Origin: Anaerosacchariphilus hominis
GTDB taxonomy: Bacteria; Bacillota; Clostridia; Lachnospirales; Lachnospiraceae
DNA length: 64,000 nt
Reading direction: 5' to 3'
Assembly: GCF_014290175.1 (NCBI RefSeq)
Contig: NZ_JACOOR010000008.1
Location: 62,001-126,000 of the forward strand
Part shown: one piece after another, positions 8,157 through 16,051 of the stretch
Position numbering within the stretch: position 1 is the first letter of the stretch
Layout of the letters: each line of letters begins with the position of its first letter
Position numbers and translations under genes: made by a program
Notes under the pieces: model-generated
Seen by the model: only the letters and a program-made list of their open reading frames with translations
What the model was told of the DNA's origin: nothing
Databases searched by the model: none

Positions 8157-9059
8157 TTGTTTATCTGGGATTTTGTTGCAGATACGGTTCTGGGACAGAT
8201 CATTGACTGGCTGTATGGTCAGATTGTTGGATTTCTGGGAGATTTTTTCATGCAGATGGGAAGCATGGGGGCTGAACTGTTTGAAATGAGCTGGGTGCAG
8301 TCTGTCGTGCTTCTTTTTTCTTATCTGGCATGGGCACTTTATGTGACGGGAATCGTAGTGGCAGCCTTTGAATGTGGAATTGAATATCAGAATGGCAGGG
8401 GCAGCATACGCGACACGGCACTGAACGTAATCAAGGGATTCCTGGCAGCCAGCCTGTTTACTACTGTTCCAGTGGAACTGTATAAACTCAGTGTTTCCCT
8501 TCAGGGAAGTTTTACAGCTGGTATTACAGGATTGGGAGAAGATATTGGGACAGTTGCGGCAGGGATTGTGCAGTCTCTTCAGGATGCCGCCACCTGGCAG
8601 GAGGCTGCCGCATCAGGTGTTTTTGGTGGAATCGGAATGATTAGTAGCCCGATTTTTATGATTTTTCTCCTGATTCTCATGGGTTATGCGGTAATCAAAG
8701 TGTTCTTTGCGAACTTAAAACGGGGCGGGATCCTGCTGATTCAGATTGCAGTAGGGAGCCTTTATTTATTCAGTGTGCCAAGGGGATATATTGATGGATT
8801 TGTTGGCTGGTGCAAGCAGGTAATCGGTCTGTGCCTGACCGCATTTTTACAGGCGACGGTCCTGATCGCAGGTCTGATGGTCGTTAAGGATCAGGCACTG
8901 CTTGGTCTGGGGCTTATGTTATCGGCAGGTGAGATTCCGCGGATTGCGGGGCAGTTTGGGTTGGAAACAGGAACCAAAGCAAATGTGATGGGAGCAGTCT
9001 ATGCAGCGCAGGGAGCTATGAACCTAACAAGGACGGTTGTGCAAGTGGTTTCCAAGTAG
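8157..9059 (+). CDS. TrbL/VirB6-like conjugal transfer membrane protein
   Basis: 300-residue polytopic membrane protein with about six hydrophobic segments and a start TTG preceded by GGGGAGGTGG. Proteins of this size and topology between the DUF3852 and VirB3/VirB4 genes are the VirB6/TrbL-type core channel proteins of Tn1549-like ICEs. It would form the inner-membrane part of the DNA-transfer channel. Gly- and Ala-rich C-terminal part (AQGAMNLTRTVVQ) is typical. Role inferred from order and topology. Confidence 0.78.
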   Translation: MFIWDFVADTVLGQIIDWLYGQIVGFLGDFFMQMGSMGAELFEMSWVQSVVLLFSYLAWALYVTGIVVAAFECGIEYQNGRGSIRDTALNVIKGFLAASLFTTVPVELYKLSVSLQGSFTAGITGLGEDIGTVAAGIVQSLQDAATWQEAAASGVFGGIGMISSPIFMIFLLILMGYAVIKVFFANLKRGGILLIQIAVGSLYLFSVPRGYIDGFVGWCKQVIGLCLTAFLQATVLIAGLMVVKDQALLGLGLMLSAGEIPRIAGQFGLETGTKANVMGAVYAAQGAMNLTRTVVQVVSK

Positions 9060-9074
9060 AGAGGACGGTGAAGG

Positions 9075-9449
9075 ATGGAACACAACAAACTGGTGTATAT
9101 TGCATCTCCGTATTCTGGAGATGTTGAGCGGAATGTAGCATTTGCAAAGGCAGCCTGTCGTTATGCCATGAACCAGGGGGTTACGCCAATTGCCTCTCAT
9201 CTGCTATATCCGCAGATGCTGGATGATGGAGTCCCAGAAGAGAGAAAGCTGGGAACAGATATGGGGCTTCGGATTTTGAAGGTTTGTGAGGAAATCTGGG
9301 CGTGTGGAAGTGAACTGTCTTCAGGAATGGAGCAGGAAATCCGTGCAGCAAGGCAGCTCCGGATTCCGCTTAGACGGGTCAGCGAACAGGAAATTGGATG
9401 GGAACTGTGTGAAGTACCGATACAAAAGGGAATGGAGATGGGCGGATGA
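9075..9449 (+). CDS. DUF4406 protein (nucleoside 2-deoxyribosyltransferase-like fold)
   Basis: 124 residues starting KLVYIASPYSGD, the signature of DUF4406, a Rossmann-like relative of nucleoside 2-deoxyribosyltransferases. A further conserved segment (MGLRILKVCEEIWACG...GMEQEI) supplies the usual acidic residue. Such genes are common in phages and ICEs, perhaps acting on nucleotides or modified bases. Its stop overlaps the methyltransferase start (ATGA), so the two are co-translated. Substrate unknown. Confidence 0.82.
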   Translation: MEHNKLVYIASPYSGDVERNVAFAKAACRYAMNQGVTPIASHLLYPQMLDDGVPEERKLGTDMGLRILKVCEEIWACGSELSSGMEQEIRAARQLRIPLRRVSEQEIGWELCEVPIQKGMEMGG

Positions 9450-11170
9450 TGACACTGGGGAGCCTATTTGATGGGATTGGAGGATTCCCTCTGGCGGCAG
9501 TTCACTGTGGAGGTGTGCCGGTATGGGCCAGTGAGATAGAACCGTTTCCCATGAGGGTAACCAAACTCCGGTTTCCAGATATGATCCATGTAGGGGACAT
9601 TACAAAACTGGATGGAGCAAAATTGCCGCCTGTGGATGTAATCTGTGGAGGCAGCCCCTGTCAGGATTTGTCAGTAGCCGGATTACGGAAAGGATTGGCA
9701 GGGGAGCGCTCCGGCCTGTTTATGGACCAGGTACGCATAGTAAAGGAGATGAGAGCAGAGGATGAAAGACGAGGGGTATCAGATGACTTTATTCGACCTC
9801 GATACCTCGTTTGGGAAAATGTCCCTGGAGCATTCAGCTCCGCAAATGGAGAAGATTTCCGGGCGGTCATCGAGGAGATTGTCCATATCAAGGACAGTAC
9901 CTGTCATGTGCCTCGACCTGACACCGGGCGCTGGGAATCTGCTGGGGCTGCCATTTTGGGAGATCAATTCAGCTTGGCTTGGAGAGTCTTGGATGCTCAA
10001 TACTGGGGAGTCGCCCAGCGCCGCCGTAGAATCTTCCTTGTCGCAGATTTTGGAGGACTCACCGCACCAAAGATATTATTTGAGCAGGAACGCCTGCTTA
10101 GGGATCCTGCGGAGGGCCAAGGTCAGGGGAAAGGAGTTACCACCGCAGCTGGAAACAGCTCTGCGGATTCAGGCGGGAGTAGAGTAGCAGAGGAAAAACA
10201 GGTGGATATTTTTGCGTTCCATATTAATCAGAGGGAAGAAACGATCAACCTCAACGGAATATCCGGAGCTTTGATGGCAACGACCAATATGCAGATGCAG
10301 ACCTTTGTGGCAGAGGGGATGAGGAAGTTTGAAAGTGCAGAAAAAAAAGAAGAGTGTCTGTGCCTCAATGACCAAGGAGGAGAGCGTATGGATGTTTCGG
10401 TCGATATAACAGCAACCCTGCGGGCAGGGATGAGTGGTCATCCGCCTCTGGTGATGGGCATCCAGCAGGGGAGTGCTGGGACAGAGGAAATTCCGGATCC
10501 AGCTCTTACAGAGGAGGCAGAAACCGGCGGGAACAATCAGCAGATTCTGTTTGAGAATCACGGGATTGATGCCAGATATACAGGTCCGCATGAGGTGGCC
10601 CCTACCATGTCAGCCCGGTATGGAACAGGAGGAAACAATGTCCCACTGGTCTCAGATATGCCGGAGAGTTATTGTATTGCCGGAAATATCATTGATCGGG
10701 AAGTACAAAATGGAGGAAATGGTCTGGGATGCCAGCCGGATATTTCCTATACTCTTACTAGTGCAGACCGTCATGCAGTGTTCAGCCGCCAAAGAAGTGA
10801 TGAATTTCTGCAAAATCGGGTAACAGCGACTCAGAGTGCCAGACAGCATAAGGATGCTACGGATTTGGTGTGTGAGCCGTATCAGAATACGGTAGGAACC
10901 ATTGGATATACAGATCATAAGGGGATCAATAATCAATATGTCAGCGAAGATAAATGTATTGTTGAGAACCGGAAATTGATCCGGAGGCTGACGCCTTTGG
11001 AGTGTGAACGGTTGCAGGGTTTTCCGGATCACTGGACAGATATCCCTGGTGCCTCGGACAGTGCCCGTTACAAAGCTCTTGGAAATAGCGTAGCGATACC
11101 GTGTGTGGATTTTGTTCTCCGTGGTATCGCTTATTTTTTGCGGAAGATGAAGGAGGAGAAAGAACCATAA
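9446..11170 (+). CDS. DNA (cytosine-5) methyltransferase
   Basis: 574 residues. Motif I is LGSLFDGIGGFPLA near residue 4, the catalytic PCQ has Cys72, ENV lies at 124-126 and QRRRR near 191; motifs IX/X close the protein (LTPLECERLQGFP, ALGNSVAIP). It transfers a methyl group from S-adenosylmethionine to cytosine in DNA. No partner endonuclease is visible, so it is probably a solitary enzyme protecting the element from host restriction. The long target-recognition part (about 245-500) holds several degenerate copies of a TL-A-x-GxGGNNxPLV-like unit. A second gene is read in another frame inside it at 9762-10187. Confidence 0.93.
   Translation: MMTLGSLFDGIGGFPLAAVHCGGVPVWASEIEPFPMRVTKLRFPDMIHVGDITKLDGAKLPPVDVICGGSPCQDLSVAGLRKGLAGERSGLFMDQVRIVKEMRAEDERRGVSDDFIRPRYLVWENVPGAFSSANGEDFRAVIEEIVHIKDSTCHVPRPDTGRWESAGAAILGDQFSLAWRVLDAQYWGVAQRRRRIFLVADFGGLTAPKILFEQERLLRDPAEGQGQGKGVTTAAGNSSADSGGSRVAEEKQVDIFAFHINQREETINLNGISGALMATTNMQMQTFVAEGMRKFESAEKKEECLCLNDQGGERMDVSVDITATLRAGMSGHPPLVMGIQQGSAGTEEIPDPALTEEAETGGNNQQILFENHGIDARYTGPHEVAPTMSARYGTGGNNVPLVSDMPESYCIAGNIIDREVQNGGNGLGCQPDISYTLTSADRHAVFSRQRSDEFLQNRVTATQSARQHKDATDLVCEPYQNTVGTIGYTDHKGINNQYVSEDKCIVENRKLIRRLTPLECERLQGFPDHWTDIPGASDSARYKALGNSVAIPCVDFVLRGIAYFLRKMKEEKEP
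9762..10187 (+). CDS. Overlapping gene nested inside the methyltransferase (+1 frame)
   Basis: 141 residues wholly inside the methyltransferase gene in a different frame on the same strand. The ATG at 9783 (MTLFDLDTSFGK) has GAGGGG six bases upstream and may be the true start. I recall the same sequence character (openings like this, and an ending like YYLSRNACLGILRRAKVRGK) in phage and ICE proteins, including copies nested in C5 methyltransferases, which argues it is translated. It is basic, with no membrane segment. Function unknown; it could be an accessory to the methyltransferase. Confidence 0.6.
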   Translation: MKDEGYQMTLFDLDTSFGKMSLEHSAPQMEKISGRSSRRLSISRTVPVMCLDLTPGAGNLLGLPFWEINSAWLGESWMLNTGESPSAAVESSLSQILEDSPHQRYYLSRNACLGILRRAKVRGKELPPQLETALRIQAGVE

Positions 11171-11280
11171 GATTGGTAGTTCTGCTTCCGTTTTCAGGCA
11201 ATCTTTGTTGGGTATCGTCATAGCTATCTCATCTCTTTATGGATATACTTGGCTTGTAAAAACGAGGAAAGGAGAGTCAA

Positions 11281-11538
11281 ATGGAAGAGCGTAAGAAAAA
11301 TTTATGCGCCATGATTCCAGAATCCCTGCATAAGAAAGTGAGGGAAGAACAGGAAGAATGGGGAATCAAGCTGAACGAGTATATGGAACGGATTCTAAAA
11401 GACCACTTTGAGAAGGGAGAAAGAGAGATGGCAAACGGAATCAGGACACTGGCATTTCAGGTATCAGAGGAGTTTTTTCAGAGGTTAAAAAAATACCTCA
11501 AAAAGACAGGACAGAGCCAGAAAGAATTTGTGATCTGA
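11281..11538 (+). CDS. Small conserved ICE protein truncated by an in-frame TGA
   Basis: 85 residues with two similar helical halves (ESLHKKVREEQEEWGIKLNEYME and SEEFFQRLKKYLKKTGQSQKEF), like ribbon-helix-helix or coiled regulatory proteins of clostridial ICEs. The TGA at 11536 interrupts a frame that continues 30 more codons (LIEDVLSQEEHVVSG...) to TAA at 11629. Family members as I recall them read EFVIGLIE here, so GGA to TGA is the likely change. The product lacks its final helix. A GC-rich terminator follows. Confidence 0.68.
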   Translation: MEERKKNLCAMIPESLHKKVREEQEEWGIKLNEYMERILKDHFEKGEREMANGIRTLAFQVSEEFFQRLKKYLKKTGQSQKEFVI

Positions 11539-11648
11539 CTGATTGAAGATGTACTTTCGCAGGAAGAACATGTAGTATCTGGAGAGATGCAGGAGACAGA
11601 GGGAAAGGCAGAACTTGAGGAAACTGAATAAGAGGAAGGATCGAACAT

Positions 11649-11679
11649 ACCGCCGGCAGAGCTTCATCATGCCGGCGGT
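11649..11679 (+). terminator. GC-rich hairpin terminator/attenuator
   Basis: Perfect 10-bp stem ACCGCCGGCA / TGCCGGCGGT with an 11-base loop, followed by the weak T-rich TATTATTT. It precedes the VirB3-like gene and its ribosome-binding site, so it may attenuate channel gene expression. Confidence 0.75.
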
Positions 11680-11699
11680 TATTATTTGGAGGTGATCGG

Positions 11700-11960
11700 T
11701 TGTATATTTATCCGGACCATTTGAAATCAAAAGCAACACTTTGGTTATGGCAGCTTCGGGACATTGGGATTCTTGGTATTTGCGGATTGGTCTCCATTTT
11801 AGTAGCTACGCAGGCGGGATTTATGTTCCCTTGTGTTCTGACAGGGGTATATGGATTTCTGACGATCCGATTTGAAGATACCAGCATTCTGGATTTTGTC
11901 CGGTATGCCTGTGCGTATTTTTTTATGCGTCAGCAATTTTTTGAGTGGAGGTATGAATGA
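11700..11960 (+). CDS. PrgI/VirB3-like conjugal transfer protein
   Basis: 86 residues with a TTG start after GGAGGTGAT. Two closely spaced membrane helices (about 22-55) and a short amphipathic tail ending RQQFFEWRYE match the PrgI family, the VirB3 counterpart in Gram-positive systems. Sits immediately before the VirB4 components, as in other ICEs. Inner-membrane channel subunit. Confidence 0.8.
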   Translation: MYIYPDHLKSKATLWLWQLRDIGILGICGLVSILVATQAGFMFPCVLTGVYGFLTIRFEDTSILDFVRYACAYFFMRQQFFEWRYE

Positions 11961-12556
11961 GCAGGGAGAAAAGAAAAGCGAAAAAAGAGGCAGAGAAGCG
12001 CCTCTCCACACGGCAGTTCATTGGTGCAAAGGAGATTACAGACTACAGTCTGGTGACCTACGGACAGGGGGAGCTGGTGTATTTTATTGTAAAACCAACG
12101 AATATTTCTGTTTTGTCCGAATCTAGTGTCGGGGCAAGAATCTATGCTCTTATGACTGTGCTAAAAGGAGTGGCAGAGATTGAGATGCTGTGTCTAAACA
12201 GCAGGGAAAGCTTTGAAGACAACAAGCGGTTTCTGAAAAGTCAGATGGAGCAGGAAGAGAATCCAGTCATACGCCGTCTTTTGGAACAGGATCAGACCCA
12301 TCTGGACCGGATTCAGGTGCAGATGGCGACAGCCCGTGAATTTCTGATTATGCTGCGGTTAAAAGATGAAAAGGAATCGGATATTTTTCCGTACCTTTCC
12401 AGGATTGAAAAATCCCTGAAGGAACAGAGTTTTTCTGTTAAACGGGCAGATAAAGAGGATATCAAACGTATCCTGGCTGTTTACTATGAGCAGAACGTGA
12501 CCACAGAGAAGTTTGAAGACTTTGACGGGGAGCGGTGGATCATACCAGAGATTTAG
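11957..12556 (+). CDS. Conjugal transfer protein preceding VirB4 (VirB4 N-terminal-like)
   Basis: 199 residues; its start ATG overlaps the upstream stop. A basic N-terminus (KRKAKKEAEKR) is followed by STRQFIGAKEITDYSLVTYGQGELVYFIVKPTNISVLSE, the kind of sequence found at the N-terminus of VirB4/TraE-like proteins, here encoded separately. A helical middle part follows. It probably docks the VirB4 ATPase to the channel. Assignment rests on position and sequence character. Confidence 0.68.
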   Translation: MSREKRKAKKEAEKRLSTRQFIGAKEITDYSLVTYGQGELVYFIVKPTNISVLSESSVGARIYALMTVLKGVAEIEMLCLNSRESFEDNKRFLKSQMEQEENPVIRRLLEQDQTHLDRIQVQMATAREFLIMLRLKDEKESDIFPYLSRIEKSLKEQSFSVKRADKEDIKRILAVYYEQNVTTEKFEDFDGERWIIPEI

Positions 12557-12573
12557 AGTGAGGAGGAGATGAC

Positions 12574-14403
12574 TTGAAAAAAGGAAGAACAGCAGTTGAT
12601 GACAGGGAAGATAATGTGCGTATCCAGGAATTTCTGGATATGATCGCCCCGTCTGTCATTAAATTTGAAACAGATCATTTTATTTGTGGTAACACCTATC
12701 GTTGTGTCTGGGCACTGCGGGAGTACCCGACTGCTACGGAAGAGCAGGCAATTCTCTCCCATTTAGGGGAGAAAGACGGTGTAACCTTGCGGATCTATAC
12801 TCGTCATGTGACACCCGTTGAGGAGCGGAAGATCATCAGCAATGCAGCCAACAAAAACCGGATGGATCGGAGCAATACCAGTGATTTACAGCAGACCGTT
12901 CTGGCTGAAAGTAATTTACAAGATGTAACTACCATCGTAGCCCAGATGCACCGCAACCGAGAACCCCTCCTCCATACGGCAGTATATCTGGAGTTGTGTG
13001 CCCATGATCTGGAGCATTTGAAGCTTCTTCAGACAGAAGTACTAACGGAACTGATCCGGTCAAAATTGAATGTAGACCGACTGATCCTCCGTCAGCAGCA
13101 GGGGTTCCGGTGTGTAATGCCAAGCGGTTATAACCTGTTTAAGGATCAGTTTGAGAGAGTGCTTCCGGCCAGCAGTGTGGCGAATCTGTATCCCTTTAAC
13201 TATTCAGGAAAGACGGATCCTCACGGGTTCTATATTGGGAGAGATAAATTTGGGAGTAATGTACTGGTGGATTTTAACCGGAGAGCAGATGATAAGACGA
13301 ATGCCAATATCCTGATTCTGGGAAACAGCGGACAGGGAAAAAGCTATCTGCTTAAATTGCTGCTGACGAATTTAAGGGAGTCCGGAATGCATATCTGCGC
13401 TCTGGATCCGGAAATGGAGTATGAAGATCTGACCAATAATCTGGGAGGGTGTTTTATCGACTTAATGAGCGGGGAGTTCATTATCAACCCTCTGGAACCG
13501 AAAACCTGGGACGAAGCGGGAAGCCCGGAGGATCTGGATGCACCTCAGACCTTTCGCATCCGATCCAGATTATCCCAGCATATCAGTTTCTTAAAGGACT
13601 TTTTCCGAAGCTACAAGGATTTTTCCGACAGGGAAATTGATGTGATTGAGATCATGCTGCAGAAGTTATATACCAGATGGGGGATTACAGACGAAAGTGA
13701 TTTTGAATGCCTGGTTGCGGAGGATTACCCGGTTCTCTCCGATCTTTATGCGTTCATTGAGGAAGAATATCAGGGATTTGACGAAAACAGAAGACAGCTT
13801 TATACAGCAGAAATGCTTCAGAGTATTCTTCTTGGGCTGAATTCTATGTGTGTGGGAGCTGAGAGCAAGTTCTTTAATGGACATACCAATATCACCGATG
13901 ATGGCTTCATTACTTTTGGGGTAAAAGGACTGTTACAGGCCAGCAGGAGCCTTAAAAATGCATTGCTTTTTAATGTGCTTTCGTTTATGAGCGATGTTCT
14001 TTTGACACAAGGCAATACGGCAGCCAGCCTGGATGAGTTTTATCTGTTCCTTTCCAACCTGACTGCAGTAGAGTATGTTAGAAATTTTATGAAGCGTGTG
14101 CGAAAAAAAGATTCTGCAGTTATCATAGCAAGCCAGAACCTAGAGGATTTTAATCTGGATGGCGTGAGAGAGTATACCAAGCCGCTGTTTTCCATCCCGA
14201 CGCATCAGTTTCTGTTCAATGCGGGGAGCATTGATGCCAAGTTTTATACGGATACCCTGCAGCTGGAGGATAGTGAGTATAACCTGATCCGGTATCCACA
14301 AAGGGGAGTTTGCCTGTATAAATGTGGAAATGAGCGGTATAACTTAATGGTAAATGCCCCGGAACACAAAGCCAGACTGTTCGGAAAGGCAGGAGGACGT
14401 TAA
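12574..14403 (+). CDS. virB4: VirB4/TraE-family conjugation ATPase
   Basis: 609 residues, start TTG at 12574 after GAGGAGATGAC. Walker A GNSGQGKSYL begins at residue 250 and Walker B SLDEFYLF at about 484; a late RKKDSAVIIASQNLEDF segment and the FLFNAG region also fit VirB4. The large cytoplasmic ATPase energises assembly and substrate transfer in type IV secretion. It is shorter than some VirB4 proteins because an N-terminal part is encoded by the upstream gene. Identity is firm. Confidence 0.95.
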   Translation: MKKGRTAVDDREDNVRIQEFLDMIAPSVIKFETDHFICGNTYRCVWALREYPTATEEQAILSHLGEKDGVTLRIYTRHVTPVEERKIISNAANKNRMDRSNTSDLQQTVLAESNLQDVTTIVAQMHRNREPLLHTAVYLELCAHDLEHLKLLQTEVLTELIRSKLNVDRLILRQQQGFRCVMPSGYNLFKDQFERVLPASSVANLYPFNYSGKTDPHGFYIGRDKFGSNVLVDFNRRADDKTNANILILGNSGQGKSYLLKLLLTNLRESGMHICALDPEMEYEDLTNNLGGCFIDLMSGEFIINPLEPKTWDEAGSPEDLDAPQTFRIRSRLSQHISFLKDFFRSYKDFSDREIDVIEIMLQKLYTRWGITDESDFECLVAEDYPVLSDLYAFIEEEYQGFDENRRQLYTAEMLQSILLGLNSMCVGAESKFFNGHTNITDDGFITFGVKGLLQASRSLKNALLFNVLSFMSDVLLTQGNTAASLDEFYLFLSNLTAVEYVRNFMKRVRKKDSAVIIASQNLEDFNLDGVREYTKPLFSIPTHQFLFNAGSIDAKFYTDTLQLEDSEYNLIRYPQRGVCLYKCGNERYNLMVNAPEHKARLFGKAGGR

Positions 14404-14418
14404 AAGGGGAGACTATGA

Positions 14419-15462
14419 ATGGAGTTAAAGGAGCAGAAATTTGGCATTGAGATTGAGATGACCGGCATTACCCGTGCGAAAGCGGCTGAGGTAACGGCAG
14501 AGTATTTTGGAACTAGAGTCAAATATCTGGGAACCTATTACGATACCTATGCAGCCATTGACACGGAGGGGCGGCAGTGGAAATTTATGAGCGATAGCAG
14601 TATTCACGCAGAACGGAAGGTAAATGGAAGCAGGGTAAATGCTGATGTGGAATACCGGACAGAGATGGTAAGTCCAATCTGCCGCTATGAAGACATTGTT
14701 ACCATTCAGGAAATTATTCGGAAACTGAAAGAGCATGGTGCCCTGACAAACAAGAGCTGCGGAATCCATGTGCATATCAATGCAGAGCCGTTTGATGCCA
14801 GAACTCTCCGTAATATCACCAATATCATGGCATCCAAGGAAGACTTGATCTATAAAGCGCTTGGAGTGTCTGTGGAAAGGCAGCATCGTTGGTGTCAGCC
14901 GGTGGATACACGATTTTTGGATGAGTTAAACCGGAGAAAACCTAGAAGTATGGAAGCTGTAGAGCGGATCTGGTACAACGGAGAGAGCCGGAGGGATGCG
15001 CATTATGATGATAGCCGCTATCATTGTCTGAACCTTCATTCTGTTTTTCAGAAAGGAACTGTGGAATTTCGTCTGTTCAATGGGACGCTTCATGCAGGCA
15101 AGATTAAGGCCTATATCCAGTTTTGTCTGGCGATTGGCGCCCAAGCGCTGAATCAGTCCTGTGCCAGCAGAAGAAAAACTCAGACCAGCAATGAGAAGTA
15201 TACATTCCGCACTTGGCTTTTACGGCTAGGATTAAATGGAGAAGAATTCGCCACAGCTCGTCAGCATCTGCTGGCAAATCTGCCGGGCTGTATTGCCTGG
15301 AAGGATCCGGCTCAGGCGGAAGCACAAAAGGAAAGAATGCGACAGAAGCGGGAGAAGGAATTGGCAGAACGGATCCAGAGACAGGAAATCATTCATCCAA
15401 TTGAGGAATTAGAATCAGCTGGGGAAGCACAGGAATCCTCGGCTTTTTGTATGCGAATGTGA
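14419..15462 (+). CDS. Putative amidoligase (amidoligase_2 family)
   Basis: 347 residues starting MELKEQKFGIEIEMTG, the GIEIE motif of COOH-NH2 amidoligases. Other family marks are SDSSI near 58, EMVSP near 83, CGIHVHIN near 115 and TVEFRLFN near 217. These glutamine-synthetase-fold enzymes join carboxyl and amino groups, thought to modify peptides or proteins. It starts 16 bases after VirB4 and is directly followed by a gamma-glutamylcyclotransferase-like gene, an association described for this family. The C-terminal 50 residues are a charged helical tail. Substrate unknown. Confidence 0.85.
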   Translation: MELKEQKFGIEIEMTGITRAKAAEVTAEYFGTRVKYLGTYYDTYAAIDTEGRQWKFMSDSSIHAERKVNGSRVNADVEYRTEMVSPICRYEDIVTIQEIIRKLKEHGALTNKSCGIHVHINAEPFDARTLRNITNIMASKEDLIYKALGVSVERQHRWCQPVDTRFLDELNRRKPRSMEAVERIWYNGESRRDAHYDDSRYHCLNLHSVFQKGTVEFRLFNGTLHAGKIKAYIQFCLAIGAQALNQSCASRRKTQTSNEKYTFRTWLLRLGLNGEEFATARQHLLANLPGCIAWKDPAQAEAQKERMRQKREKELAERIQRQEIIHPIEELESAGEAQESSAFCMRM

Positions 15463-15476
15463 CAGGAGGAAGCAAA

Positions 15477-15998
15477 TTGAAAGGAAAACAAAGACTTTAT
15501 ATTGCCTATGGGAGCAATCTGAATCTGGAGCAGATGGCATTTCGTTGTCCGACTGCGAAGGTAGTAGGAAAGAGTGAGTTAAAAGATTATGAACTGTTAT
15601 TTCGGGGAGGCCGCAGGGGAGCTGTGGCAACCGTAGAACCTAAAGCAGGGAGTACTGTGCCGGTGCTGATCTGGGAGATCCAAAACAGAGATGAGGCATC
15701 GCTGGATCTTTATGAAGGGTATCCCAATTTGTATGGGAAGCAGATGCTGGAGGTTGAACTGGATGGAAAAACTGTTCCGGCCATGGTTTATGTGATGACA
15801 CCAGGGCATTCATTTGGAATTCCCTCTGACCATTATGCCAATGTAATCTGGCAAGGGTACGAAACGGCAGGGTTTGAAACCCAGTTTCTGGAGGACGCAA
15901 TCGAACATGCTTATCAGCTTGTACAGAAACAGGAAAGAGAGGGATGCTTCTATCAGCAGAGCCTGTTTCATATGGGGGGCTATGATGGAATGAAATAA
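15477..15998 (+). CDS. Gamma-glutamylcyclotransferase-like (AIG2/GGCT) protein
   Basis: 173 residues, start TTG at 15477 after ACAGGAGGAAGC. It has the YGSNLN motif near residue 10 and the conserved glutamate in DLYEGYP near 79, plus a VYVM segment, as in AIG2/GGCT enzymes that release gamma-glutamyl groups as pyroglutamate. Paired with the amidoligase, it would hydrolyse or edit the amide bond the ligase makes. The pair inside a conjugation operon suggests a peptide-modifying cycle, perhaps on cell-wall or secreted substrates; this is inference. Confidence 0.86.
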   Translation: MKGKQRLYIAYGSNLNLEQMAFRCPTAKVVGKSELKDYELLFRGGRRGAVATVEPKAGSTVPVLIWEIQNRDEASLDLYEGYPNLYGKQMLEVELDGKTVPAMVYVMTPGHSFGIPSDHYANVIWQGYETAGFETQFLEDAIEHAYQLVQKQEREGCFYQQSLFHMGGYDGMK

Positions 15999-16051
15999 AT
16001 CCTGATGCGTCAGATGAATATCTCGATAAAAAGTGTGGAAGGAGTGATTTT

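Noticed and set aside
9446..11170. Complete restriction-modification system
   Set aside because: No endonuclease gene is found on either side of the methyltransferase.
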